Shown: piece after piece, positions 1-4,988 of the stretch | Layout of the letters: each line of letters opens with the position of its first letter | How positions within the stretch are numbered: position 1 is the stretch's first letter | DNA from: Arsenophonus sp045399315 | GTDB taxonomy: Bacteria > Pseudomonadota > Gammaproteobacteria > Enterobacterales > Enterobacteriaceae | Assembly (NCBI GenBank): GCA_045399315.1 | Contig: DAYVGO010000038.1 | Span: 1-7,904 of the forward strand | Length of the DNA stretch: 7,904 nt | Direction of reading: 5' to 3' | Notes under the pieces: model-generated | The model's database searches: none | Seen by the model: the letters and a program-made list of their open reading frames with translations, nothing else | Told to the model about the DNA's origin: nothing | Position numbers and translations under genes: made by a program

Positions 1-119
1 TGAAATCGCGAAAACGCTGTAGAGAGTTTTATAGGTAGCTTAGTAACTGTCTTGAAAGTTAACTTGAAAACTAAAAATAATTATTAATTCTGTACTTTCT
101 GATTATATTCTACTTCCTT
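1..119. repeat. Left copy of 119-bp terminal inverted repeat
   Basis: Bases 1-119 are the exact reverse complement of 7786-7904, with no mismatch. Identity stops at 120, where A stands opposite a non-complementary base. The repeat begins TGAAATCGCG, is AT-rich toward its inner end and contains the palindrome AAGTTAACTT at 56-65. No gene is convincing inside it. It could be a telomere-like end of a linear replicon, the inner end of a mobile element present in inverted copies on both sides, or an assembly overlap of one k-mer length. Sequence alone does not decide. Confidence 0.95.
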
Positions 120-335
120 ATTTGATGTGTACGACATGTTTTTGGTGGCAATCTAGCAGATGATGATTTACTGTCTCGAATAGTTATTCTCATAACATCA
201 ATGTTTTTTCTTGCTTTTAAGTGTCGATGTATCACTTATGTAAGTGTTTTTTGCGTTGCTTATGCCATGATGAATGTATGAAATGGGGGAAATGACGCTA
301 CAGGTTTTCTAGGGAGGTTAAAATTGAAAAAATAA
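120..335. other. Gene-free left region
   Basis: I see no gene here in either direction. The stretch has T runs and a small hairpin with a T tract at 233-252. A strong Shine-Dalgarno-like GGGAGG lies at about 312-317, but the TTG codon after it opens a frame that stops within three codons, so nothing is supported. Confidence 0.5.
233..252 (+). terminator. Weak terminator-like hairpin
   Basis: CACTT (233-237) and AAGTG (242-246) form a 5-bp stem with loop ATGT, followed directly by six T residues (247-252). The shape is that of an intrinsic terminator, but the stem is short and AT-rich. It would end transcripts entering from the left repeat. Confidence 0.25.
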
Positions 336-352
336 TTGGTTCACAAAAATCC

Positions 353-398
353 CTTCGCTCGCTGTAGTCTTTTGCTGAGGCGTACCGCAGTAGCGAAG
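353..398. other. Nested stem-loop in GC-richer patch
   Basis: CTTCGCT (353-359) pairs with AGCGAAG (392-398). Inside it, CTGAGG (375-380) pairs with CCGCAG (385-390) around the loop CGTA, with one mismatched pair. The patch is clearly GC-richer than its surroundings. It lies upstream of the origin, so a regulatory or antisense RNA is possible, but no promoter fixes strand or ends. Confidence 0.3.
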
Positions 399-443
399 CG
401 ACGAGGAACAAACAACCAAACCGAGGAAGCGGAGGATTATCAA

Positions 444-572
444 ATGTTGATTGAAGCATGTTCACACCGATGTTTGAAATTGGTGCGGAGAGTTTTATTA
501 GGAAGAAGCAAAAATCTGCCGTCTGACAGGTTTGCCAGACGGGAAGTTATCCACAGGCTTAGGGGAGTGTAA
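444..572 (+). CDS. Possible 42-residue basic peptide, unknown
   Basis: An ATG at 444 follows a very good ribosome binding site, GGAGG at 431-435, with 8 bases between. The frame runs 42 codons to TAA at 570-572. The product would be rich in Arg and Lys (for example KLVRRVLLGR) with no domain I recognise. The frame stays open upstream to a TTG at 336, but the strong binding site favours 444. The 3' part of the frame contains a hairpin (519-542) and a consensus DnaA box (547-555), so this sequence may be held for origin function and the ORF could be chance. A leader peptide is another option. Confidence 0.25.
   Translation: MLIEACSHRCLKLVRRVLLGRSKNLPSDRFARREVIHRLRGV
519..542. repeat. 7-bp perfect inverted repeat
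   Basis: CCGTCTG (519-525) and CAGACGG (536-542) form a GC-rich stem around a 10-base loop, five bases before the DnaA box at 547. There is no T tract after it, so it is not a typical terminator. It may be a protein site or RNA structure at the edge of the origin. Confidence 0.5.
547..555 (+). promoter_or_regulatory. DnaA box (TTATCCACA)
   Basis: The nine bases TTATCCACA match the strict enterobacterial DnaA-box consensus. The site lies 112 bp before the first iteron, which is a usual arrangement in iteron origins where Rep and DnaA act together to open DNA. A second site with one mismatch, ATATCCACA, is at 738-746. Confidence 0.65.
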
Positions 573-666
573 CTTGGTTAAAAGATTAGTTATGTATAAG
601 TTAAATAAGTTAAAGGAATTTTTTTGGCTGTAGGTGTATGAAATTCAATAATTTTTACGACTTATT

Positions 667-724
667 GGTTTTTAAATCCCGATAGTTGGTTTTTAAATCC
701 CGACATTATGGTTTTTAAATCCCG
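667..724 (+). repeat. Iterons 1-3
   Basis: Three perfect copies of GGTTTTTAAATCCCG lie at 667-681, 688-702 and 710-724. Starts are 21 and 22 bp apart, about two helical turns, which puts the copies on the same face of the DNA. They should be binding sites for the RepA encoded at 962. Confidence 0.9.
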
Positions 725-737
725 AATAAAAAATGAC

Positions 738-746
738 ATATCCACA
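738..746 (+). promoter_or_regulatory. DnaA-like box, one mismatch
   Basis: ATATCCACA differs from the DnaA consensus at the first base only. It sits between the two iteron clusters, a place where host DnaA could contact bound RepA. Confidence 0.4.
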
Positions 747-793
747 AAATGGTAGCTTACTTTTTGAGTAAAAAACAATGTTTCAGTTGACTT

Positions 794-883
794 GGTTTTT
801 AAATCCCGATATAAATACTCAATGGTTTTTAAATCCCGCTATTTTTTCGGTTTCTAACTCCCGAATCCAGTTTTTAAATCCCG
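794..883 (+). repeat. Iterons 4-7
   Basis: Perfect copies of GGTTTTTAAATCCCG lie at 794-808 and 824-838. A copy with two changes (GGTTTCTAACTCCCG) is at 849-863, and one with only its first base changed is at 869-883. Starts are 30, 25 and 20 bp apart, so helical phasing is looser than in the first cluster. The weaker copies next to the gene may serve copy-number control or autoregulation. Confidence 0.88.
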
Positions 884-893
884 AAAACGAGCG

Positions 894-926
894 ACTCAGC
901 TTGATGCTCCTAACATCAAGCTGGGT
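894..926. promoter_or_regulatory. Inverted repeat before repA, likely operator
   Basis: CAGCTTGATG (897-906) and CATCAAGCTG (914-923) are a perfect 10-bp inverted repeat with a 7-base spacer. Beyond them one T-G position is followed by two more complementary pairs out to 894 and 926. In iteron plasmids Rep dimers often bind an inverted repeat at their own promoter and shut it off, which is the likely role. The arms do not resemble the iteron closely, so a different regulator or an RNA hairpin in the leader is possible. The repeat is 35 bp before the start codon. Confidence 0.6.
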
Positions 927-961
927 CTTACCAACAACCCTGAGAAAGCAGGATTGAGGCT

Positions 962-1903
962 ATGGCAGATCATATCAGTAATCAAAGAGTACGCAACTTG
1001 AAAACATTACGCCCCCGTAAACATGAACTGGAATTTTTTATTGCTGATGAAGTCGAACTTTCAAGTTTTAGGGATGAAATGGCAAGCATGGAGCATCCAT
1101 TTTTTGCTTTAAAAGGAGGAGATACAAAAGTAAGAGAATATAGGAATAACAATATCATAGTGACAGTTAATCCTAATACATACGGGCTAGCCACTATCTT
1201 TGATAAAGATGTCTGGATTTATACTATTTCAAAATTACAGGAAGCAAAGAATAATAATGAAGAGATAAGTAGAACTGTTTGCTTTACGCCTTATGACTTT
1301 TTCATAACAACTAATCGTGATAAAGGAGGTCGTTCCTATGGTGAAATTGAAAAATCTTTATCTAGATTAAAGGGTACAACAATTAAGACTAATATAGTTT
1401 ATTCTGATGAAAAGCAGGAAATTATTGAATTTGGATTAATCGATAGCTGGCGGATTATTGAAGATAAAAAAGGAAAGCTAGATATTGGTATGATAGAAGT
1501 CACTTTACCTGACTGGCTGTATAAGGCGTTGCATAAGAAGAAAATGCTGAAAATCAGTCCTGATTACTTCCGTATCAGAAAAGCGATAGACAGGCGACTT
1601 TATGAAATAGCCCGTAAGCATTGTGGTAATCAGGTGGAGTTTACGATAGCCCTTGAAAAATTGCATTTAAAAACGGGTAGTACTGCCTTGTTGAAAATGT
1701 TCAGGCATAACATTAAACAACTGGCTAAAGCGAACGACTTGCCTGATTACAGTATTCGTTATGATGCAAAAGCGGATATGGTGATTTTTAATAATCGTAA
1801 TCTGACACCAGAGCAGGAAGAAAAGGAGCAGAAACGAGAAAAAGGCAAGAGAAAGATTTATAAATTAAAAAATTCATTGGCCACCAAGCTAGGTGAAAAA
1901 TGA
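962..1903 (+). CDS. repA: Replication initiator protein RepA (RPA family)
   Basis: This is the plasmid replication initiator of the RPA family, which binds the upstream iterons and recruits the host replication machinery. The 313-residue product has the family's block at about residues 44-95 (HPFFALKGG, then a strand region, then YGLATIFDKDVWIYTIS) and the second block GGRSYGEIEKSLSRLKGT at about 122-140. The family is expected to fold as winged helices. The C-terminal end is a charged Lys/Glu-rich tail. The ATG at 962 is preceded by AGGA at 950-953 with good spacing. The TGA stop overlaps the next start in ATGA, so the downstream gene is probably translationally coupled. Autoregulation through the inverted repeat at 894-926 is likely. 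The gene appears intact. Confidence 0.93.
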   Translation: MADHISNQRVRNLKTLRPRKHELEFFIADEVELSSFRDEMASMEHPFFALKGGDTKVREYRNNNIIVTVNPNTYGLATIFDKDVWIYTISKLQEAKNNNEEISRTVCFTPYDFFITTNRDKGGRSYGEIEKSLSRLKGTTIKTNIVYSDEKQEIIEFGLIDSWRIIEDKKGKLDIGMIEVTLPDWLYKALHKKKMLKISPDYFRIRKAIDRRLYEIARKHCGNQVEFTIALEKLHLKTGSTALLKMFRHNIKQLAKANDLPDYSIRYDAKADMVIFNNRNLTPEQEEKEQKREKGKRKIYKLKNSLATKLGEK

Positions 1904-2199
1904 AAAGTAATATTTATCAGTTTCCACAAGGTACAGAACGTCAGGCGGTAAAGAAATCTATCACGACGATAAAGCGGAAGAAAAGATTAGGTAAGATTGT
2001 ACGAATTATCATGACCAGCATTCGCTGGTTATGGTTTGCTTTGCGTATCACACTTGCCAATATGCTGTATATTGCCACAGTCGCATTCTTTACATTTTTA
2101 CATGCTTTCAATATTTTCTCTTTGTGCATTTCAAATGGAGAAAACGCTGCTACGGACTTCCTAGGCGGCTCAGTTATCGGTTTTGCCTTGGGCTTCTAA
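1900..2199 (+). CDS. Small membrane protein, 3' end altered by IS21 remnant
   Basis: The start overlaps the repA stop by four bases (ATGA), so this is the second gene of the repA operon. The product begins MKSNIYQFPQG, has a basic region at residues 18-36 and a long hydrophobic stretch at about 43-77, probably one or two membrane helices with the basic side in the cytoplasm. Small plasmid proteins of the KleE kind also start with an IxxFP-like motif before a membrane segment, but the likeness is too weak for a name. The last five residues (FALGF) are read from the IstA-like sequence that begins at about 2184. The original C-terminus was therefore probably lost or replaced, and the present protein may be non-functional. 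Confidence 0.5.
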   Translation: MKSNIYQFPQGTERQAVKKSITTIKRKKRLGKIVRIIMTSIRWLWFALRITLANMLYIATVAFFTFLHAFNIFSLCISNGENAATDFLGGSVIGFALGF

Positions 2200-2396
2200 A
2201 CCTTCACAAAAAATACAGCAACGCAAGGCTTAATGCAGCTTGTGCCATGGCGTTAAAAATCCAAGTGTGGCGACTGGATGGAATAAAATCAATCTTAAAA
2301 AAAGGACTGGATAAACAGATAATTACAGACACAAAACCCGACCTATTATCAACGCTGGATCATGATAATGTTCGCGGAAGCAAATACTATCACTAA
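2184..2396 (+). pseudogene. istA: istA remnant, C-terminal 70 residues
   Basis: The plus-strand frame from about 2184 reads CLGLLNLHKKYSNARL, then an AACAMAL segment, SILKKGLDKQ, and ends LDHDNVRGSKYYH before TAA at 2394-2396. These match the well-conserved C-terminal end of IS21-family IstA transposases, which have KKYS..RLE.AC..AL, VKSILK.GLD and L.H.N.RG..YY. The DDE catalytic domain is absent. The frame stays open further upstream, but that part is another frame of the small membrane protein gene. Neighbour istB follows three bases after the stop, the normal istAB order. Confidence 0.85.
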
Positions 2397-2398
2397 TC

Positions 2399-2602
2399 AT
2401 GGAAACGATAATGAATCATCTCTATGAACAACTAACCGTTCTAAAATTGAACGCCTTGCTTGATGCACTGAAAAACCAGATCGCTCAACCCAATCAATTA
2501 GATTACCATAGTAGCAGAGGAATAGAAAAAACGTTAATCCGTTCACTTAGTCAGGGAAGCTGGTTAAATTTGAAACAGAATCTATTACTTACAGGGGCTT
2601 GA
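2399..2602 (+). pseudogene. istB: istB remnant, internally deleted and truncated
   Basis: The frame starts at ATG 2399, though the family start is more likely ATG 2411 (MNHLYEQLTVLKL). After about 30 N-terminal residues it jumps to the segment LDYHSSRGIEKTLIRSL and then NLLLTGA, where it stops. In full IstB helper ATPases about 45 residues lie between these blocks, and LLLTGA continues into the Walker A loop (GATGxGKT/S). Here a TGA follows at once. The gene has therefore lost an internal in-frame segment and the whole AAA+ ATPase core. It cannot bind ATP or support transposition. Confidence 0.85.
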
Positions 2603-2654
2603 CTGATGGAGATCAGTGAAGTTAATTTAAAAATGGTTTTGTGATAATGACGCA

Positions 2655-2699
2655 AAGTGATCTCCATCGATGTTAATAAGTGATCTTCTTCATGGTAAT
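2655..2699 (+). repeat. Two tandem repeats of IS21-type terminus
   Basis: Two adjacent units both begin AAGTGATCT and end in TAAT (2655-2677 and 2678-2699), differing by a one-base gap and a few substitutions. IS21-family ends carry multiple such copies as IstA binding sites. The GATGGAGATCA at 2606-2616 is the inverse of TGATCTCCATC inside the first unit (2659-2669), suggesting another inverted copy just after the istB fragment. Confidence 0.6.
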
Positions 2700-2798
2700 A
2701 CGCGGCGTTTGATAAAACCCGCCATATTAAGGGCTGATAGCTCTTGTTTGGTCATCAACTATTAAAACATTAAGTGAGATTAAAAAATAGATATTAGG
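2700..2798. other. Short intergenic spacer with bulged hairpin
   Basis: This stretch separates the IS21 remnant from the end of the minus-strand cassette. GCGG and GTTT (2702-2710, with C2706 bulged) can pair with AAAC and CCGC (2715-2722) around the loop GATA. No T tract follows on either strand, so a terminator role is doubtful. Confidence 0.4.
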
Positions 2799-3503
2799 TT
2801 ATTCTACCAGATGATAAGGATTTTTTCTTTTCCGGAGCTGCCTATCAATAGCATGAAGAGAGGCAACCCCCGTAAGTAAATCAGAAACGATTTTAGTATT
2901 TTGCCCATTAAGTCGATTACCTAATCCACCCCAACGCTGAATAAGCAACAAATCACCAAATAAATCATAACAGAGTTCCGCTTCATACCAGCGAAAGTCA
3001 TCATCGGCTTGGGTGACCTATCCGACTATCTGACCATCTTTGTCATAACAAAACGAGCCTAACTGAATAAGTCATAGATAATCAGTATGATAACCAATAC
3101 TCCCTAAACAGGCTCTCAAACGCTTTCTCGCTATCTGTAATGCCTTTTCCTTCACTTCCAGTTACATATCCTGCTGGATGCCGATTTTCATTGGACACAA
3201 TTTGGCATCAGGGAAAAGATAAGGCCAAAAAGTCGTTATCTGTGAAATTGCCTCATTTAACGGCAAGCGCTTTTTAGGCTGGGTTGTTTGTTTGGGAATT
3301 TTAACCTTTACTTCCTGTTTAGGATTAACAACAGTCTTCTTTGGCTGTTGTTTTGTGGCTTTTTGAGAATTAGATTTTTTATCTGTTTTTTGGGCGCAGG
3401 ATTGACCTAGTGCTATTTTTTGTTAAATAGGAATACTTTGTAATGATTCTTCCAAAGAAGCCTTTCTGGAGCGATTAAGGCTTAATTTCTTGCGCTCAGT
3501 CAT
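2799..3503 (-). pseudogene. FinO/ProQ-like and WGR-like fusion with four in-frame stops
   Basis: Reading from ATG at 3503 one frame runs 235 codons to TAA at 2799, with stops at codons 27 (TAA), 114 (TAA), 144 (TGA) and 162 (TAG). A basic Lys/Gln-rich linker spans about 28-78. Codons 80-165 look like a FinO/ProQ RNA-chaperone domain: LNEAISQITTFWPYLFP, PMKIGIQQDM, then a helix-rich part with YDKDGQIVG, a stop, and VTQ. Codons 170-232 look like a WGR domain (FRWYEAELCYDLFGDLLLIQ, RWGGLG), except that the usual Arg of WGR is Gly193. No frameshift is needed anywhere. FinO/ProQ proteins bind small RNAs; WGR domains occur in nucleic-acid-linked proteins. The gene begins 4 bp after the rpn stop, so the two were co-transcribed. 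It is probably dead now. Confidence 0.72.
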
Positions 3504-3507
3504 TGGT

Positions 3508-4449
3508 TTAATCTTTGAATAAGTGGCTCAATTCAATTTCTGTTAAACCTGTAAATTTCATCACCGACAGCCTGTCCATGCCACTTTCGAGCATTTGACA
3601 CGCTATCTTCATGGAAGCCTGTTTTTCACCCTCTTGAATACCTTCAAGTTTGCCTTGTTGTATACCTTCCTGAATACCTTCTTTACGGCCTTCTTGTCTT
3701 AATGCTTGGGCGATGGTCATAAGTATCCCCTCGTGTTTCTCTGATTGTTTCGCTATCTCAATAATAAATTCCATTGGCTTTTTAGCGTTTCCTTCCTGAA
3801 TGAGATAGTTAAACATGGTGATAACCTGATTATCAGTATAATAATTATACGATAACAATTTGACAATTTCATTCAGTAACTCGGTCATATCCCTTCGTCG
3901 AATGTGTTTCTGTATCAGCGTTAACAGAGCCATTCGCCTGTGTTGCATAATCTCACCGTCTTCAAGTGTCGTCACATCAACTATCTTAAACGGCTTTGTA
4001 TATATCTTTTCTGCGATATCCCGCCCACTAAAGCAATCGAGCCAATCCGTACTGTATGGGTGTGGACTTTTCTCACCGCAATAAAATAGTATTGGGAAAA
4101 CTAACGGTAATTGCTTGTGTCCGGCTTCTAGATGCTTTTGCATGGCGGCCATACAATAGCGCATGAGTCGCCAGGCCATGAGTTTATCGGGGGTTGATTG
4201 ATGTTCAATTAACAGATAGATATAACCTTTACCTTTTGTGGTTTTAACGGAATACAAAATATCACTTTGATAGTTTTTCATTTCACTATCGACAAATGAG
4301 CCTGATTCCACTTTTATACTATCTAATTGGCAGAGAACTTTAATCTCATCTGGCAGCCAGATATCGAAGAAGTCTTTTGCTGTCTCTTTTTCACTTAAAA
4401 ACTTTCGAAATACGGCATCATGGGGCGTTGGGATGAATTTTTTAGTCAT
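3508..4449 (-). CDS. Rpn/YhgA-like PD-(D/E)XK nuclease (putative transposase)
   Basis: The 313-residue product belongs to the Rpn (YhgA-like, formerly Transposase_31) family, whose E. coli members are DNA endonucleases that promote RecA-independent recombination and are of similar length (about 300). Residues 9-33 (PHDAVFRKFLSEKETAKDFF and on to WLP) are the family N-terminal signature. Residues 60-85 contain the nuclease core, with Asp63 in QSDILY and Glu82-x-Gln84 in IEHQS, a common variant of the (D/E)xK motif. The C-terminal part has Gln-Glu-Gly repeats (about 250-275: RQEGRKEGIQEGIQQGKLEG), also a family habit. The ATG at 4449 is preceded by a weak GAAG. It lies 35 bp downstream of the DinI-like gene and 4 bp before the FinO/ProQ-like gene. 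It is the only open gene of this cassette. Confidence 0.88.
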   Translation of the reverse strand: MTKKFIPTPHDAVFRKFLSEKETAKDFFDIWLPDEIKVLCQLDSIKVESGSFVDSEMKNYQSDILYSVKTTKGKGYIYLLIEHQSTPDKLMAWRLMRYCMAAMQKHLEAGHKQLPLVFPILFYCGEKSPHPYSTDWLDCFSGRDIAEKIYTKPFKIVDVTTLEDGEIMQHRRMALLTLIQKHIRRRDMTELLNEIVKLLSYNYYTDNQVITMFNYLIQEGNAKKPMEFIIEIAKQSEKHEGILMTIAQALRQEGRKEGIQEGIQQGKLEGIQEGEKQASMKIACQMLESGMDRLSVMKFTGLTEIELSHLFKD

Positions 4450-4484
4450 CAGATATCTTCAATGATTGTTGATGTCAAATTAAG

Positions 4485-4739
4485 TTATTGCAAACAAGTT
4501 AAAGGGGGGATCCAGCTATCATCTTCCCAAATTTTCTCTATCGCTTTCATTACCTGTTTTTTTCTTACCTTTAACTCCATATATATTTATTCCCTGAGAT
4601 GAGCTTTTTCTAACACGCAATATCATATCAGAATAACGAATCCCTATTTTTTTATAACCTCTTTTTCCAATGCTGACATTGCCCCCTTTGGCATTCCTTT
4701 GATGTCTTTTTCTGTGAATTTAATATCAATATTTAACAT
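4485..4739 (-). pseudogene. DinI-like gene with two frameshifts at A7 runs
   Basis: From ATG at 4739 the frame reads MLNIDIKFTEKDIKGMPKGA, SALEKEVIKK and then TAG. One base back it continues as IGIRYSDMILRVRKSSSQG and INIYGVKGKKK. One base forward after the second A run it reads VMKAIEKIWEDDSWIPPL to TAA at 4485. The composite, about 84 residues, fits the DinI family, whose members modulate RecA filaments and UmuD cleavage in the SOS response: IxV strand, PxGA, IRVR, and a final helix with W.(D/S)DDSW. Both breaks fall at seven-A runs, so original runs of eight and six A would give one open gene. The first break is A_AAA_AAA in frame, a classic -1 slippery site. True decay, slippage rescue or sequencing error are all possible. 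Confidence 0.65.
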
Positions 4740-4754
4740 AAGAACTTCTTTTAA

Positions 4755-4769
4755 CTGTTTTTTATACAG
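4755..4769 (-). promoter_or_regulatory. LexA-box-like operator with 9-bp spacing
   Basis: The palindrome-like CTGTATAAAAAACAG lies 15 bp before the DinI-like start codon. The LexA consensus is CTGT, eight bases, ACAG; here only seven bases separate the half sites, with a run of six A between them. One more A in that run would restore a consensus SOS box. Position and partner gene fit, since dinI genes are normally under LexA. Binding is uncertain because LexA is sensitive to spacing. Confidence 0.5.
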
Positions 4770-4796
4770 CATTAAATAAGTCCTAATTTTTGTCAA
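4768..4796 (-). promoter_or_regulatory. Candidate promoter of dinI-like/rpn cassette
   Basis: On the minus strand TTGACA (4796-4791) is a perfect -35 hexamer. Seventeen bases later AATGCT (4773-4768) is only a fair -10, overlapping the start of the LexA-like box. Such overlap is what repression by LexA would need. The promoter diverges from that of parM. Confidence 0.4.
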
Positions 4797-4988
4797 AACT
4801 TCCTTTAAATTCAAAAATTGAATTCGGATACACCAATCTACCTTTTTAAACCTTAAAATCTCTCTTTTTTCTCAAAATAAATTTAATAAGTTATTTATAT
4901 GATATTTATTTAGTATTTTAGTTTGAAAAAATCTAATTTTTCTCTTAAAATTAATTAATTAATTTCAAATAATTACCAAAGAGGCCTC
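4770..4988. other. parC: Probable parC centromere region
   Basis: In R1-type partition loci the centromere parC lies just upstream of parM and contains direct repeats around the par promoter, bound by ParR. Here the upstream region is very AT-rich. It shows three related 12-mers: CTAATTTTTGTC (4783-4794), CTCTTTTTTCTC (4862-4873) and CTAATTTTTCTC (4933-4944). The last lies inside the candidate parM promoter. The repeats are far fewer and more degenerate than the ten in R1, so I infer parC from position mainly. Confidence 0.5.
4923..4951 (+). promoter_or_regulatory. Candidate parMR promoter
   Basis: TTGAAA (4923-4928) and TAAAAT (4946-4951) are separated by 17 bases and match the sigma-70 consensus at five of six and four of six positions by eye. 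Transcription would start near 4958, about 30 bases before the parM ATG. AGAGG at 4980-4984 is the ribosome binding site, four bases before ATG. The 12-mer at 4933-4944 in the spacer suggests autorepression by ParR. Confidence 0.55.

Larger units (their letters stand above)
573..961 (+). other. Iteron-type replication origin (oriV)
   Basis: This gene-free stretch holds an AT-rich segment (about 580-660) that could be the unwinding element, three iterons (667-724), a DnaA-like site (738-746), four more iterons (794-883) and a long inverted repeat (894-926). The initiator gene starts at 962. A repA gene placed directly after such an array is the standard layout of theta-replicating iteron plasmids. 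The exact unwinding site is inference. Confidence 0.8.
2184..2699 (+). mobile_element. IS21-family element remnant
   Basis: The remnant holds the last part of istA, a shortened istB and tandem end repeats typical of the 3' end of IS21-type elements. Most of istA and the left end are missing, and istB lacks an internal block and everything after the start of the Walker A motif. It cannot move on its own. The left limit is set by where IstA-like protein begins in the frame, and the right limit by the second terminal repeat. Both are approximate. Confidence 0.75.

Noticed and set aside
667..883. Regular short repeats resembling a CRISPR array
   Set aside because: Repeat units are only 15 bp, spacings are 5-15 bp and uneven, and no cas gene is present. 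Position before repA makes them iterons.
982..1194. Minus-strand open frame of 70 codons
   Set aside because: It is antisense to repA, whose protein is clearly recognisable on the plus strand.
3018..3425. Reassigned stop codons as the explanation for the broken FinO/ProQ-like gene
   Set aside because: All three stop codons occur inside this gene, while the intact neighbours use TAA and TGA as normal stops.
3860..4084. Plus-strand open frame of 74 codons
   Set aside because: It is antisense to the well-supported Rpn nuclease gene, has no ribosome binding site and no family resemblance.
4420..4602. Plus-strand open frame of 60 codons
   Set aside because: It lies antisense across the start of rpn and the end of the DinI-like gene; both minus-strand readings have family support.
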